The notes under the pieces were generated by a model. It searched no databases, had not been told where the DNA came from, and saw nothing but the letters and a program-made list of their open reading frames with translations. The position numbers were made by a program, and so were the translations under genes. Of a stretch of DNA of 52,045 bases, positions 32,882 through 41,473 are shown piece by piece. Source of the DNA: an uncultured Clostridia bacterium (GTDB lineage Bacteria; Bacillota; Clostridia; Christensenellales; Borkfalkiaceae). The stretch is taken from NCBI GenBank assembly GCA_947627065.1, contig CANQUN010000007.1:1-52045 (forward strand), in the 5' to 3' direction. Positions within the stretch are counted from its first letter, which is position 1; every line of letters begins with the position of its first letter.

Positions 32882-33820
32882 TTATCTGACGTTGAACGCG
32901 CCTATTATTTCGCTTACGGGCGCGACGTACGCAAATGTGTTGGGATATTTTTTGAGTATATCCTTAAATTCCTGAATCTGGCGTTTTTTGACGACGCAGA
33001 TCAGCAAGCCCTTGTTCTTCTTTTCAAACATGCCCGTGGCCTGCACGAGGGTAACGCCGTGTCTCAACTCGGTCATGAGTTCCTCGGCAACTTCCTCGGG
33101 ATAGTCCGTTATCACTTCAAATTTAAACGCCGTCTTTGCGCCCTGCATCACGAAGTCGCAGACCTTGGCGTTGACGAACTGGAAGATGAGCGCGAGCATT
33201 ATGGGCTGAAAAGTTTCGGCTCCGAAGGCAAACGAGTTGTCCTTTGGATTATACGAATACACGATTGCCGATATGCCGATGATGGTGCTGTTTACCGCAA
33301 AGATGCCCCATTGAACGGTGAACGCGGGGTTCTTTTTGGTAATTATGGCGCCTATGACGTCCGCCCCGCCCGAACTGCCCCTTATGCTCAGGATAGCCGC
33401 GAGCGAAAGCCCCGCGAACACGCCGCCGAACAGCGAGGCGAGAACGCCCCTGCCGACGTCCTTGTAAGGCTCAATCCCCTCTGCGATTTCGACAAAGACG
33501 GAATACTGCGGGGTGTCAAGCAGCGGGAACAGCGCGAGAAAGGCCGAGACTATGGCAATGTGGATGGTGGTCTTTACTGCAAACTCCCTCGACAGCATGA
33601 CGAACGATATGATTATAAGGGGAATATTTATCGCAAAGTTGATTAAACCCGCATATTTGTCGTGGCCTATCAGATAGTCGATCATGGCGACGATACCCGA
33701 CACTCCGCCGTTTGTAAATTCGTTTGCGAACACAAAGTAGTACAGCCCGAACGAATACAGAAAGGCGGAAACAATAAGCAGAAGCGATTCTTTTATGTAA
33801 GTGAGTACCTTGTGCTTCAT
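32882..33820 (-). CDS. YitT-family membrane protein (DUF161/DUF2179)
   Basis: 312 residues: about five or six transmembrane helices with FANEFTNGGVSGIV and SIRGSSGGADVIG, then a soluble C-terminal domain (about 225-312) of the DUF2179 type with VTLVQATGMFEKKNKGLLICVVKKRQ split by charged turns. Function of the family is not established. A Shine-Dalgarno GGAAGGAAGAG precedes ATG 33820. It has its own promoter inside the rny terminator region. Confidence 0.9.
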   Translation of the reverse strand: MKHKVLTYIKESLLLIVSAFLYSFGLYYFVFANEFTNGGVSGIVAMIDYLIGHDKYAGLINFAINIPLIIISFVMLSREFAVKTTIHIAIVSAFLALFPLLDTPQYSVFVEIAEGIEPYKDVGRGVLASLFGGVFAGLSLAAILSIRGSSGGADVIGAIITKKNPAFTVQWGIFAVNSTIIGISAIVYSYNPKDNSFAFGAETFQPIMLALIFQFVNAKVCDFVMQGAKTAFKFEVITDYPEEVAEELMTELRHGVTLVQATGMFEKKNKGLLICVVKKRQIQEFKDILKKYPNTFAYVAPVSEIIGAFNVR

Positions 33821-33847
33821 CTTTGACTCTTCCTTCCAAGTACTAAT

Positions 33848-33876
33848 ATTCTATCACAAAAAAAAGAAATTGTCAT
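33848..33876 (-). promoter_or_regulatory. Promoter of yitT-PAP2, embedded in the rny terminator
   Basis: Minus-strand ATGACA (33876-33871), 17-base spacer, TAGAAT (33853-33848). The -35 and spacer coincide with the right half and T-tract of the terminator hairpin. Confidence 0.6.
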
Positions 33877-33905
33877 CTCTTTTCTCAAAAGAGCGGCAAT
33901 TTCTT
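33855..33905 (-). terminator. Terminator of rny
   Basis: A nested hairpin: AAGAAATTG (33864-33872) pairs with CAATTTCTT (33897-33905), and CTCTTTT with AAAAGAG inside. The minus strand continues in eight T residues. The plus side is also T-rich. Confidence 0.82.
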
Positions 33906-33923
33906 TAATTTTTTTCGTTGTGA

Positions 33924-35549
33924 TTACTTTGCGTACTCTACGCTGCGGAATTCCCTTATGACATTGACTTTTATCTGCCCGGGATATTCCAGCTCGTCCT
34001 CGATTTTTTTGGCTATATCCTTGGCGAGGAAGAGCGTCTGGCTGTCGTCTATGCGGTCGGGCTTGACGATGACCCTTACCTCTCTGCCCGCCTGAATGGC
34101 GTAGCACTTGTCCACACCGTTGAAGCCGCCGGCAATCTCCTCGAGTTTTTCAAGACGTTTGACGTAGTTGGTGGTGGTCTCCCTTCTCGCACCCGGACGG
34201 GCACCCGAAATTGCGTCCGCCGCCTGAACGAGCACGGCCTCTATGGTGGTGGGTTCCACGTCGCCGTGGTGGGCCTGTATGCAGTTGACTACCTTGTTGC
34301 TCTCCTTGTACTTTCTGGCAAGGTCGGTACCTATCTGGATGTGCGTGCCTTCCACTTCGTGGTCGACCGCCTTGCCTATATCGTGGAGAAGTCCTCCCCT
34401 CTTGGCAAGCGTTACGTCGCAACCGAGTTCGGCGGCCATAAGCCCCGCAAGGTGGGACACCTCGAGCGAGTGTTTGAGAACGTTCTGCCCGTAACTCGTG
34501 CGGTATTTGAGCCTGCCGAGGAGTTTTACGAGTTCGGGATGGATGCCCATTCCGTAAAGCCCCGCGTCGAAAACCGCGCTTTCGCCCGCTTCTTTAATCT
34601 GGCCGTCAAGTTCCTTGCGGACCTTTTCGACGGTTTCTTCTATCCTTGCGGGATGTATCCTGCCGTCCTGTATGAGCCGCTCGAGCGAAAGGCGGGCGAC
34701 CTCTCTCCTGACGGGATCGAAGCCTGAAAGTATGACTACTTCGGGCGTATCGTCGATTATAAGTTCTATGCCCGTCGCGTTTTCTATAGCCCTTATGTTA
34801 CGGCCTTCTCTGCCTATGATACGGGCTTTCATGTCGTCGCTGGGGAGTGGGACGACCGAAACCGTGGTTTCGGACGCATGGTCGGTACAGCAGCGCTGAA
34901 TGGCAAGGCTTATTATGTTTTTGGCTTTCTTTTCCGCCTCTTCCTTGGCGGCCGCTTCCTGGTTTCTCACGAACACAACCGCTTCTCTGCGGGCGTCGTC
35001 TTTGATGAGTTCGACGAGTTGCTGCCTTGCCTCTTCCTGCGAAAGTTGGGAAACTTTTTCAAGTTCCGCAAGCATGATTTCGTGCTGTTTTTCCACGATT
35101 TCTTTCTGCTTGTCTACTTCGGCAGACTTGGCGTCAAGGGCTTTTTTCAGTTCGTCAACGTCCCTCTTGGCGTGTTCGATCTCCTCGTTGCGTTTGATGA
35201 GGCTGACTTCCTTTTTGTTGAGTATGTCATCCTTCTGGTCGAGCCGCGCTTCCATACGCTGCATTTCAGCACGTTTTTCCTTGGTCTCGCGTTCGAACTC
35301 GTTTCTCAGTTTCAGGTCCTGTTCCTTGGCTTCGAGAATAGCTTCTTTCTTTAATTGTTTGCTTTCGTTTTGCGCATCCTCCATCATCTTGGAAATGACG
35401 GCGTTGGTTTCACCGATTTTTTTCGCCCTGATCCTTGCGACCAGGAAAAACCCGATCAAAAAGCCGATTGCCAGAGTGGCCAACGGCACCGCGATGTATA
35501 AGACGATACTCAAAGTTTCGGAAAGCAGGACATTGGATAAATGAATCAT
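33924..35549 (-). CDS. rny: Ribonuclease Y
   Basis: 541-residue membrane-anchored endoribonuclease that starts mRNA decay in Bacillota. N-terminal transmembrane helix (about 12-36), a long coiled coil (about 40-200), a KH domain ([20 protein letters not shown]), and an HD domain with [12 protein letters not shown] (HD near 387). It ends with a conserved [12 protein letters not shown]. Length is typical. GGAGG precedes ATG 35549. It is transcribed alone, between its own promoter and terminator. Confidence 0.96.
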   Translation of the reverse strand: MIHLSNVLLSETLSIVLYIAVPLATLAIGFLIGFFLVARIRAKKIGETNAVISKMMEDAQNESKQLKKEAILEAKEQDLKLRNEFERETKEKRAEMQRMEARLDQKDDILNKKEVSLIKRNEEIEHAKRDVDELKKALDAKSAEVDKQKEIVEKQHEIMLAELEKVSQLSQEEARQQLVELIKDDARREAVVFVRNQEAAAKEEAEKKAKNIISLAIQRCCTDHASETTVSVVPLPSDDMKARIIGREGRNIRAIENATGIELIIDDTPEVVILSGFDPVRREVARLSLERLIQDGRIHPARIEETVEKVRKELDGQIKEAGESAVFDAGLYGMGIHPELVKLLGRLKYRTSYGQNVLKHSLEVSHLAGLMAAELGCDVTLAKRGGLLHDIGKAVDHEVEGTHIQIGTDLARKYKESNKVVNCIQAHHGDVEPTTIEAVLVQAADAISGARPGARRETTTNYVKRLEKLEEIAGGFNGVDKCYAIQAGREVRVIVKPDRIDDSQTLFLAKDIAKKIEDELEYPGQIKVNVIREFRSVEYAK

Positions 35550-35614
35550 AAAAATGCCTCCTGCTTTTTTTAATTATCCCCTTTGACGGGAGTAATTATA
35601 TTTGACTACCATAT

Positions 35615-35644
35615 ATTGTATACCATGTTGAATATAAAAGTCAA
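35615..35644 (-). promoter_or_regulatory. Promoter of rny
   Basis: Minus-strand TTGACT (35644-35639), 18-base spacer, TACAAT (35620-35615). Leader of about 60 bases. Confidence 0.7.
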
Positions 35645-35665
35645 TTTATGCAAAGGCTTTTTTTG

Positions 35666-36571
35666 CTATTTTTTTCTCGATTTGAAGAAATTTTCTATTT
35701 TGTCGCTGTGCTTATACACCACTTTGACGAGAAACAGACAGCCTACAATCAACACCGCCCATATCAATATTCCCCACCACGTGTCGTAAGGGATGAGGCT
35801 TCCGTTTACCGAATAAGCCGTTGTGAACACCGATATCAGCCGCGTTATGGTTATCATTATGAGGAAAAATTTCCAACTCATGGACGACAGGCCCGAAACG
35901 AAACAGAGCACGTCGTCTGGGAAAAAGGGAAAGAGAAACATGAAAGTGAGAATTATCTTGTCCTTGCCCTTTACGAGGGCCATTCCCTTTTCGAGATTCT
36001 CCTTTCCCACCAGCCAGCACGCCGCCCGAAAACCGAGGCAGCGGCCGACGGCAAACGCGATGACCGAACCCATCATTATTCCGATAAAACTGAGCACCGC
36101 GCCCCATAACGCGCCGTACAGCAGAACGCCCGCCCCAACCGAAACGAACCCCGGAATGGGCAGGGCTATCACTTGCAATATCTGCATGATGAGAAAGATT
36201 ACCACTGACAGCGCGCCGTATGGTTTTATGAAATTTCTCAGGTCCTCAACGCTGTCTATCTTGTCGAGAAAGCCCGTTTCGTAAAGTGTGTAAAAGAGCG
36301 CGGCCATGAGAAAGACGAATATTATGACCGTCAGGAATATCCTGTAAAGCAGGTCCTTGCCGATGGAGGCAAACACCACGGTCAGAACGGCCAGCACGGC
36401 GAGCAAAGCCGCGGCGGCAACCGAAAGCGCGGTTCCGTAAACGTAAAAGAAACCGCCCTCTTCTCCCTTGAGATAAAAAACGGCCATGACAGCCGTTGCG
36501 GCGCACATCAGCACCGCGGCGGCAGAACCCGCAATTTTCTTTATCTTTTCCCGATTACCCCCGTTTTTCAT
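35666..36571 (-). CDS. TVP38/TMEM64-family (VTT domain) membrane protein
   Basis: 301 residues. Three N-terminal helices are followed by the VTT/DedA-like core: LPIPGFVSVGAGVLLYG, GIMMGSVIAFAVGRCLG and FLFPFFPDDVLCFVSG, the last with the conserved Pro and Asp residues. Family members act in membrane lipid scrambling or undecaprenyl-phosphate recycling; the role here is open. The start ATG 36571 has a GAGGAG site about 13 bases away, a little far. Confidence 0.85.
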   Translation of the reverse strand: MKNGGNREKIKKIAGSAAAVLMCAATAVMAVFYLKGEEGGFFYVYGTALSVAAAALLAVLAVLTVVFASIGKDLLYRIFLTVIIFVFLMAALFYTLYETGFLDKIDSVEDLRNFIKPYGALSVVIFLIMQILQVIALPIPGFVSVGAGVLLYGALWGAVLSFIGIMMGSVIAFAVGRCLGFRAACWLVGKENLEKGMALVKGKDKIILTFMFLFPFFPDDVLCFVSGLSSMSWKFFLIMITITRLISVFTTAYSVNGSLIPYDTWWGILIWAVLIVGCLFLVKVVYKHSDKIENFFKSRKK

Positions 36572-36957
36572 GCGTTATCGGACTTCTCCTCACTTTTCCA
36601 CGCCGCTTTTTCGGCGGGACGAATCTCCTTTCCGTTACGGTTTTCGCCTTGTTATAAGGCGTGGAATTTTCCTTCCTTTACTATTTATCAGACGAAATAA
36701 AACGCCCTTCTGTTACTTTTATCTGTTTGTTTTTGAAAGGGAACGACCCGCCCGTCTTATCACGAAAGAGCACGCCCCTTTTCATACCGATCGCAAGGGA
36801 TAAGCCATTCCCCGTTATGGGAGACGCAGACCCCGCTTTGTATCATTTACAAAGGGAAAGCCCCCCCGTTATGGGAGACGCAGCCCCCGCTTTGTATCAT
36901 TATTATTATATTTCAGTAACGGCATTTCTAAACCTTCGGCAAGAAATCGGCGGGCAT
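36572..36957. other. 386-bp gene-free region with duplicated element
   Basis: Lies between the VTT gene and rnhA. It contains two 38-bp direct repeats (36810-36901), a CGCCTT/AAGGCG hairpin (about 36647-36663) and a CGCCG/CGGCG hairpin (about 36602-36620). No protein gene with a ribosome site was found. Confidence 0.55.
36810..36901. repeat. Two 38-bp direct repeats, one mismatch, 54-bp period
   Basis: Copy 1 is 36810-36847 and copy 2 is 36864-36901. They begin CCCCGTTATGGGAGACGCAG and end CTTTGTATCATT; the single difference is A versus C in the middle. On the minus strand each copy contains an ATG followed by the same twelve-codon reading, MIQSG.CVSHNG, before the frames diverge. Either an intergenic repeat family or duplicated small ORFs; no ribosome site supports the latter. 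Confidence 0.75.
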
Positions 36958-37437
36958 TCACTGCGGGGGAACGTCGCCCTGCTTGTCGGGCGGATTCTGC
37001 TTTAGGAGTTTTTCGACTTCGGCCCGCGCGAGTTTGTCGCAGCGGTTGTTGTACTCGTCGTCGGCGTGTCCCTTGACCTTTACGAAAGAAACGAGGTGCA
37101 GACCGCAGAGGGTGATAAGTTCCTGCCAGAGTTCGAGATTCTTGACGGGCTTGTTGTCCGCCGTGCGCCACGCGTTTTTCATCCACGAGTTGAGCCAGCC
37201 GAGTTCAAAACCGTTGATGACGTAGGACGAATCGCTGTAAACGGTTACCGAACACCTTTCTTTAAGGAGTTTAAGGCCGTTTATCACGGCAAGAAGTTCC
37301 ATCCTGTTGTTGGTGGTGTCCGGCTCCCCTCCGCTAATCACCCGCTCCTTGTCGCGGTATCTGAGTATGGCGGCGTATCCGCCCGCACCGGGATTGTCCG
37401 AACACGCCCCGTCCGTATATAATATAACTTCTTTCAT
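36958..37437 (-). CDS. rnhA: Ribonuclease HI
   Basis: 159-residue enzyme that cuts RNA in RNA-DNA hybrids. The metal-binding residues are all present: Asp9 in YTDGACSDNPG, Glu47 in NNRMEL, Asp69 in VYSDSSYV and Asp134 in NNRCDKLA, with the flexible-loop His124. The length matches E. coli RNase HI. It is preceded by a long leader and two possible promoters. Confidence 0.96.
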   Translation of the reverse strand: MKEVILYTDGACSDNPGAGGYAAILRYRDKERVISGGEPDTTNNRMELLAVINGLKLLKERCSVTVYSDSSYVINGFELGWLNSWMKNAWRTADNKPVKNLELWQELITLCGLHLVSFVKVKGHADDEYNNRCDKLARAEVEKLLKQNPPDKQGDVPPQ

Positions 37438-37920
37438 ATTACCTCTTTGGATTATTTTCTCGTTGATTATTGTGTCTTTTAATTGCTTTATTTTGACTAT
37501 TGCGTCTTTGTATTACTATTGATTGTTGCCTTGCCTCGCTGCTGCCTCCGCGGGCCGTTGCTCCTGAAGCCTTTGTCAACGTTTTCGCCCGTCGCATAAG
37601 GCTTTCGGCCATTGCCCGTTCATTGCAAATTGCCTTTTGCAATTATAGCATACGCACAATAAACAACTTTTTAGCCATTATATCACATCCGTAAACAAAA
37701 ATCAAGCCGACGCACCCCGCAAACCGCCGCACGTTGTCCGCCATCCCGTGGCTGCTTATCATTATATATAACGGCGGAAAGGTTTGCCCACAGATTTTAC
37801 ATTAACGCACATTCGCGCCCAAGAAAACACAAAGCGTGAAAACGCCCCCGTAAAACGAAGGTGTTGATTTCGGCCAGTAACGTCGGGAGACAATGCGTGA
37901 GGGTTTGTCTCTTGCGGTTT
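37438..37920. other. 483-bp gene-free region, rnhA leader and 3' end of carbohydrate operon
   Basis: Carries the rnhA promoter(s) and an AT-rich leader of about 230 bases with a TTGCAA-type inverted repeat (about 37623-37643). The part from 37706 to 37920, downstream of the GH-like gene, shows no clear terminator and no gene. Confidence 0.5.
37677..37705 (-). promoter_or_regulatory. Promoter of rnhA (a second, extended -10 at 37642-37647)
   Basis: Minus-strand TTGATT (37705-37700), 17-base spacer, TATAAT (37682-37677). Another TATAAT at 37647-37642 is preceded by TGC (extended -10) but lacks a good -35. Confidence 0.65.
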
Positions 37921-40551
37921 TTAAGAACCGACGACGGGTATTTCTCCCGAAGGAGACTGCGGCTTGTCGGACGATGTTTCGGCTTGCTTCCACTCGATTT
38001 CAAGCCTGAGCATATTGTGTGTACCCGATGAGACTTCATCGGTAAGTTCGATGTAAAAAGCCCCTTTTTCACGCAAAAACGGGTATTTGTACCTCTTGAC
38101 CTCCACCTCGTTTCCGTTGATGAAAGCCGTTATGCGGCCGACGGCGGCGCTGTCGCAGAAGGCGAGTTCAAACACTTCGTCAAAGCCGTATTTGGGAGCG
38201 AGCGTGGGCATTTCTATAAACGGAACGTCAAAATACGCTTCGTACACACGCGCCCGACGGACGGGACATTTTTGCAAGCGCAGCGACGGGGCCTGCGTGG
38301 AAATATTCACACTCCGACGTCCAGTCTTTACAACCAGATTCATCCGCTGGTTTTCCTTGTAGAAATTGTGTATATACCCGCCGCAGAAATCCGAACATTG
38401 TTCGTCAAGGCGGCAGTCAATGCCGTCCGCATTCCACCTGTCGATCTCACGCTTGAATCTGTCGCGCGGAGAGACGACGGTAAAACGGGCAATATTATCT
38501 TTTATATTGATATTTTCAACCTTTGACGGGAAGGTGTACTTCGGCACCATTCCAACTGTGGAAACGGAAATTTCGCTTATGTTTTGCGGGGCGACGACCG
38601 CACATTCGGTTTTTGTTCCGCATTCCGCGCTTATCTGTACGGTACCAGTATGGCCGTCAAAATCCAATTTGCCCTCTATTCCGTACAGCGCGGGCGGTTC
38701 GGTAAACGGTTCGACGGCGATGAAACGGACAGAATAAGCGGGGACGGAAAGCGTGATTTCATCTCCCGCCAAGGCACCCGGTAAGCGTTGCTCTGCGAGC
38801 GGGAACTTCCCCGGATATATTTCGCCGAGGAGAAATCTCTCGCCTGCGGCGGCCTTCAACCCGATTGAGGGGCCAAGTTCAAACGTGAACGTATTCTCGT
38901 GTACATTTTGGTTTACAAGGCAGATAAACCCCCTATTTCCCGCAAAATGGCCGTATGCTTCGTTTGCGCCGACGCCCGGAGCGTCGCCGAGAATATACAC
39001 ATTTTTCCAGCAATCTATGTTGTCCTTGATGAACGACAGCCACTTTTTTATAAACGCCTTTATCTCGGGTACGCGGGCGGAAGGCGAACTTTCCAAAAAA
39101 GTGCGCAGTTCGCCGAAACAGATATTTGGCGTAACCGCCAGACCCTGAAGGAAACTGTATTCAAAAAATTCCGCGTCGTCCACGCGAGAATGGCGGAAGG
39201 CGTAATATTCGCAGTTGGTAAACGCGGTGAACGGCACAAAATAATTATCATGCACGGTTACCATCTGCTCCCGCCTGACGTCGCCGTAATATTTAAGACA
39301 GTTGAGCGTGGATTCGTATTCTCTCGAATGAGGATCCGTAAGATACACGTTCTGGTTGTACCAGAGCAGTTTGGGCATGAATTCAATCCAATTGCCCGCG
39401 TTGCTCCACGTCATGAAATACGGGGAAGTGGCGTTGAGTTCGGATATGAACTCGACAAGACCCCGTATATGATTGTAATAATAACCCGCTTTATGCCCGT
39501 GCGAAACGTCAAAGCAAGGCAACGCGCAGTTGCCGTCGAGACAGATCATCTCCTCTCCGTTACGCCTGACGGATTCGACGATCGTTTTGCGGAGCATTTC
39601 GCGCGTTTTGGGCGAAGCGTAGCAGAGGCCGAAACGGTTGCCGCCCTCACCGAGGCACATCATCTCCTCGTCGGTAACCCGCCTGTCATGGTAATTATAA
39701 TGCCAGCAATGCAATTCGAGAGCGGTCATGTAATCCCCCACTCTCACTCCGAGCGATCTGCCGAGTTCGACTATTTCGCGGAGCGCCTTTTCGGACGAAC
39801 CGTCCTCCTCCCAGTCAAAATAGCCCTCGAACAGCTGGTAATACTCCACGCCGAGTTCCGCCATGAGACGGACTTCTTCTTTCAGGGTCTCGGGGTCGAG
39901 GGTGAGCGTCGGATTGTCGTACATGGAATAAAACACCCGTCCCTCACGGACGTCGCTCATCCTGTTGGTAATACACGCCGCCGTGAAAACAGGCTTTGAA
40001 CCATTGAAATTTTGGGGCATTTTGCTTTGGATATATTCGCAAAACGCCTCTATTTCCGCCCTGTCGCAGCCGTGAGACCTTCGCCCCGTAAGGCGGGCGG
40101 CGCCGACGGTGAGCGTGTGAGGCAAATACGGCTTATCTTCTGCTGCCGTATCCATGGGCGAGCAGCCGATTGAGGTGTGCTTTTTTTTAACGAGAATGTC
40201 GCTGTAGGGAAAGTCGAGAGAAAGGAAGAAGGACGCACCGCCCTTCCTCACGAACACGCATATACCCGAAAGCCGCGTGCACTTTTCGACAACTTCATCC
40301 GCGTCCCACTCCCCGTCAAAATAGCAGTAACTTTCAATTTCTCCGCCGCTCATTATTTCGGTAGAAAGGGTGAGAAGCGGCCCGTTATTTGTCAAAACGG
40401 GCTTTACGCTCCTCTTTTCCCCTCCCGAGACGTACGAGAACAAATCTCCGCTGAATCTTACTTTTTCACCGCAGAGAGAAAACTCCATGCCGCCGTCGAC
40501 GGGCGTAGCGTCAAACGCTCTTAAAAACTTTTCAGAATAATCTGTTTGCAT
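37921..40551 (-). CDS. Large TIM-barrel glycoside hydrolase-like protein (GH-D-like), cytosolic
   Basis: 876 residues with no signal peptide. Three parts can be seen: a beta-rich N-terminal domain (1-185), a probable TIM barrel (about 190-560) and beta domains to the end. In the barrel, MICLDGNC (near 345) looks like the nucleophile strand of clan GH-D alpha-galactosidases (KWDxN). It is followed by a HGHKAGYYYNHIRGL segment and MTWSNAGNWIEFMPKL, in the place of the usual substrate-binding loop. I cannot assign a known GH family. It is the last gene of the carbohydrate operon, nine bases after a permease gene, so it probably processes the imported glycan. Confidence 0.68.
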   Translation of the reverse strand: MQTDYSEKFLRAFDATPVDGGMEFSLCGEKVRFSGDLFSYVSGGEKRSVKPVLTNNGPLLTLSTEIMSGGEIESYCYFDGEWDADEVVEKCTRLSGICVFVRKGGASFFLSLDFPYSDILVKKKHTSIGCSPMDTAAEDKPYLPHTLTVGAARLTGRRSHGCDRAEIEAFCEYIQSKMPQNFNGSKPVFTAACITNRMSDVREGRVFYSMYDNPTLTLDPETLKEEVRLMAELGVEYYQLFEGYFDWEEDGSSEKALREIVELGRSLGVRVGDYMTALELHCWHYNYHDRRVTDEEMMCLGEGGNRFGLCYASPKTREMLRKTIVESVRRNGEEMICLDGNCALPCFDVSHGHKAGYYYNHIRGLVEFISELNATSPYFMTWSNAGNWIEFMPKLLWYNQNVYLTDPHSREYESTLNCLKYYGDVRREQMVTVHDNYFVPFTAFTNCEYYAFRHSRVDDAEFFEYSFLQGLAVTPNICFGELRTFLESSPSARVPEIKAFIKKWLSFIKDNIDCWKNVYILGDAPGVGANEAYGHFAGNRGFICLVNQNVHENTFTFELGPSIGLKAAAGERFLLGEIYPGKFPLAEQRLPGALAGDEITLSVPAYSVRFIAVEPFTEPPALYGIEGKLDFDGHTGTVQISAECGTKTECAVVAPQNISEISVSTVGMVPKYTFPSKVENINIKDNIARFTVVSPRDRFKREIDRWNADGIDCRLDEQCSDFCGGYIHNFYKENQRMNLVVKTGRRSVNISTQAPSLRLQKCPVRRARVYEAYFDVPFIEMPTLAPKYGFDEVFELAFCDSAAVGRITAFINGNEVEVKRYKYPFLREKGAFYIELTDEVSSGTHNMLRLEIEWKQAETSSDKPQSPSGEIPVVGS

Positions 40552-40559
40552 ATAGCGAG

Positions 40560-41462
40560 TCAGCCTTTAAGTCCTCCGATATTGACATTTTCCACAACCG
40601 TTTTCTGTGCCGCCGCATAGAGAATGACCGCGGGCACCACCGAGAAGAGCATTACCGAAAACAGTTCGGGATAAGAAACTTTGCCGTATTTGTTCTGTTC
40701 GACAAGGCCGTAGAGGCCGAGCGCCAGCGTTACTTTGGAAGGAGCGTACATGTAGAACGTGAAATACTCGTTCCAGATGCCGAGTATGTTCATTATCATT
40801 ATGGCGACGAGCGACGGCATGGCCATGGGCATCATGACCTTGAGAAACACGGTGTAGTGGCCCGCTCCGTCAAGTTGCGCCGCTTCGGCAAAACTCCACG
40901 GCAGGTTGCGGAAGAATGAGTACAGATAGATGAATCCCGTGCCGAAACCGCTGCACGAACCTATGAGTATGCCTATATAAGTATCGTAAATGTGCAGTTC
41001 GTTGTACAGTTTATAGTTTGCCGCCATGGACCCGACCGCGGGAATGAACATGAGCATGAACGCGAAGATGTAAAGGAAATTCCTCCCCGGGAACTTGTAC
41101 TTGCTTATGGCGTAGGCCGTGCACGATGAAAAATAAGTGCTGATAAAAGTACAGGCGAAGGCGAAGAAGAGGCTGTTGCCTATCATGCCGAGCACGTTGA
41201 CGTCGTTGTAAGTCAGGTTAAAGCAGGTTGACCAGTTGTACAGGACGAAATTCTGAGGCAAACCCCAGATGTTTACGATAAACTCCCTCCTGTCTTTGAA
41301 GGTGTTTATAAACGCCCAGGCAAACGGCATGATCATCGTTATCGAGTAAACCGCAAAAACGATGAACGCGACGGTGATCCAGATTCTTTCCGCCCTTCCT
41401 CTTTTTATTTTTGTTTTGCGGGGCTTTGCGCGCAAAGCCCCGCCGTTGTTAAGAATAGCCAC
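40560..41462 (-). CDS. CUT1 sugar ABC transporter permease (MalG type)
   Basis: 300 residues, six helices, with the EAA loop FAEAAQLDGAGHYTVFLKVMMP that docks to the ATPase. It starts with GTG at 41462, with GGAG six bases upstream. The 5' coding part contains a perfect 26-bp palindrome (41418-41443). It pairs with the MalF-type permease at 44579; unusually, a surface protein gene lies between the two. No ATPase gene is nearby. Confidence 0.93.
   Translation of the reverse strand: MAILNNGGALRAKPRKTKIKRGRAERIWITVAFIVFAVYSITMIMPFAWAFINTFKDRREFIVNIWGLPQNFVLYNWSTCFNLTYNDVNVLGMIGNSLFFAFACTFISTYFSSCTAYAISKYKFPGRNFLYIFAFMLMFIPAVGSMAANYKLYNELHIYDTYIGILIGSCSGFGTGFIYLYSFFRNLPWSFAEAAQLDGAGHYTVFLKVMMPMAMPSLVAIMIMNILGIWNEYFTFYMYAPSKVTLALGLYGLVEQNKYGKVSYPELFSVMLFSVVPAVILYAAAQKTVVENVNIGGLKG
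41418..41443. repeat. Perfect 26-bp palindrome at the start of the MalG-type gene
   Basis: Two 13-base arms (GCGGGGCTTTGCG and its complement) meet with no spacer. In mRNA it folds as an 11-bp stem with a CGCG loop, beginning 18 bases after the first base of the GTG codon. An A-rich stretch follows on the minus strand. Confidence 0.9.
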
Positions 41463-41473
41463 TTTTCACTCCG

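Noticed and set aside
37439..37642. 67-codon minus-strand frame upstream of rnhA
   Set aside because: Covers the leader; polar, low-information sequence and no ribosome site.
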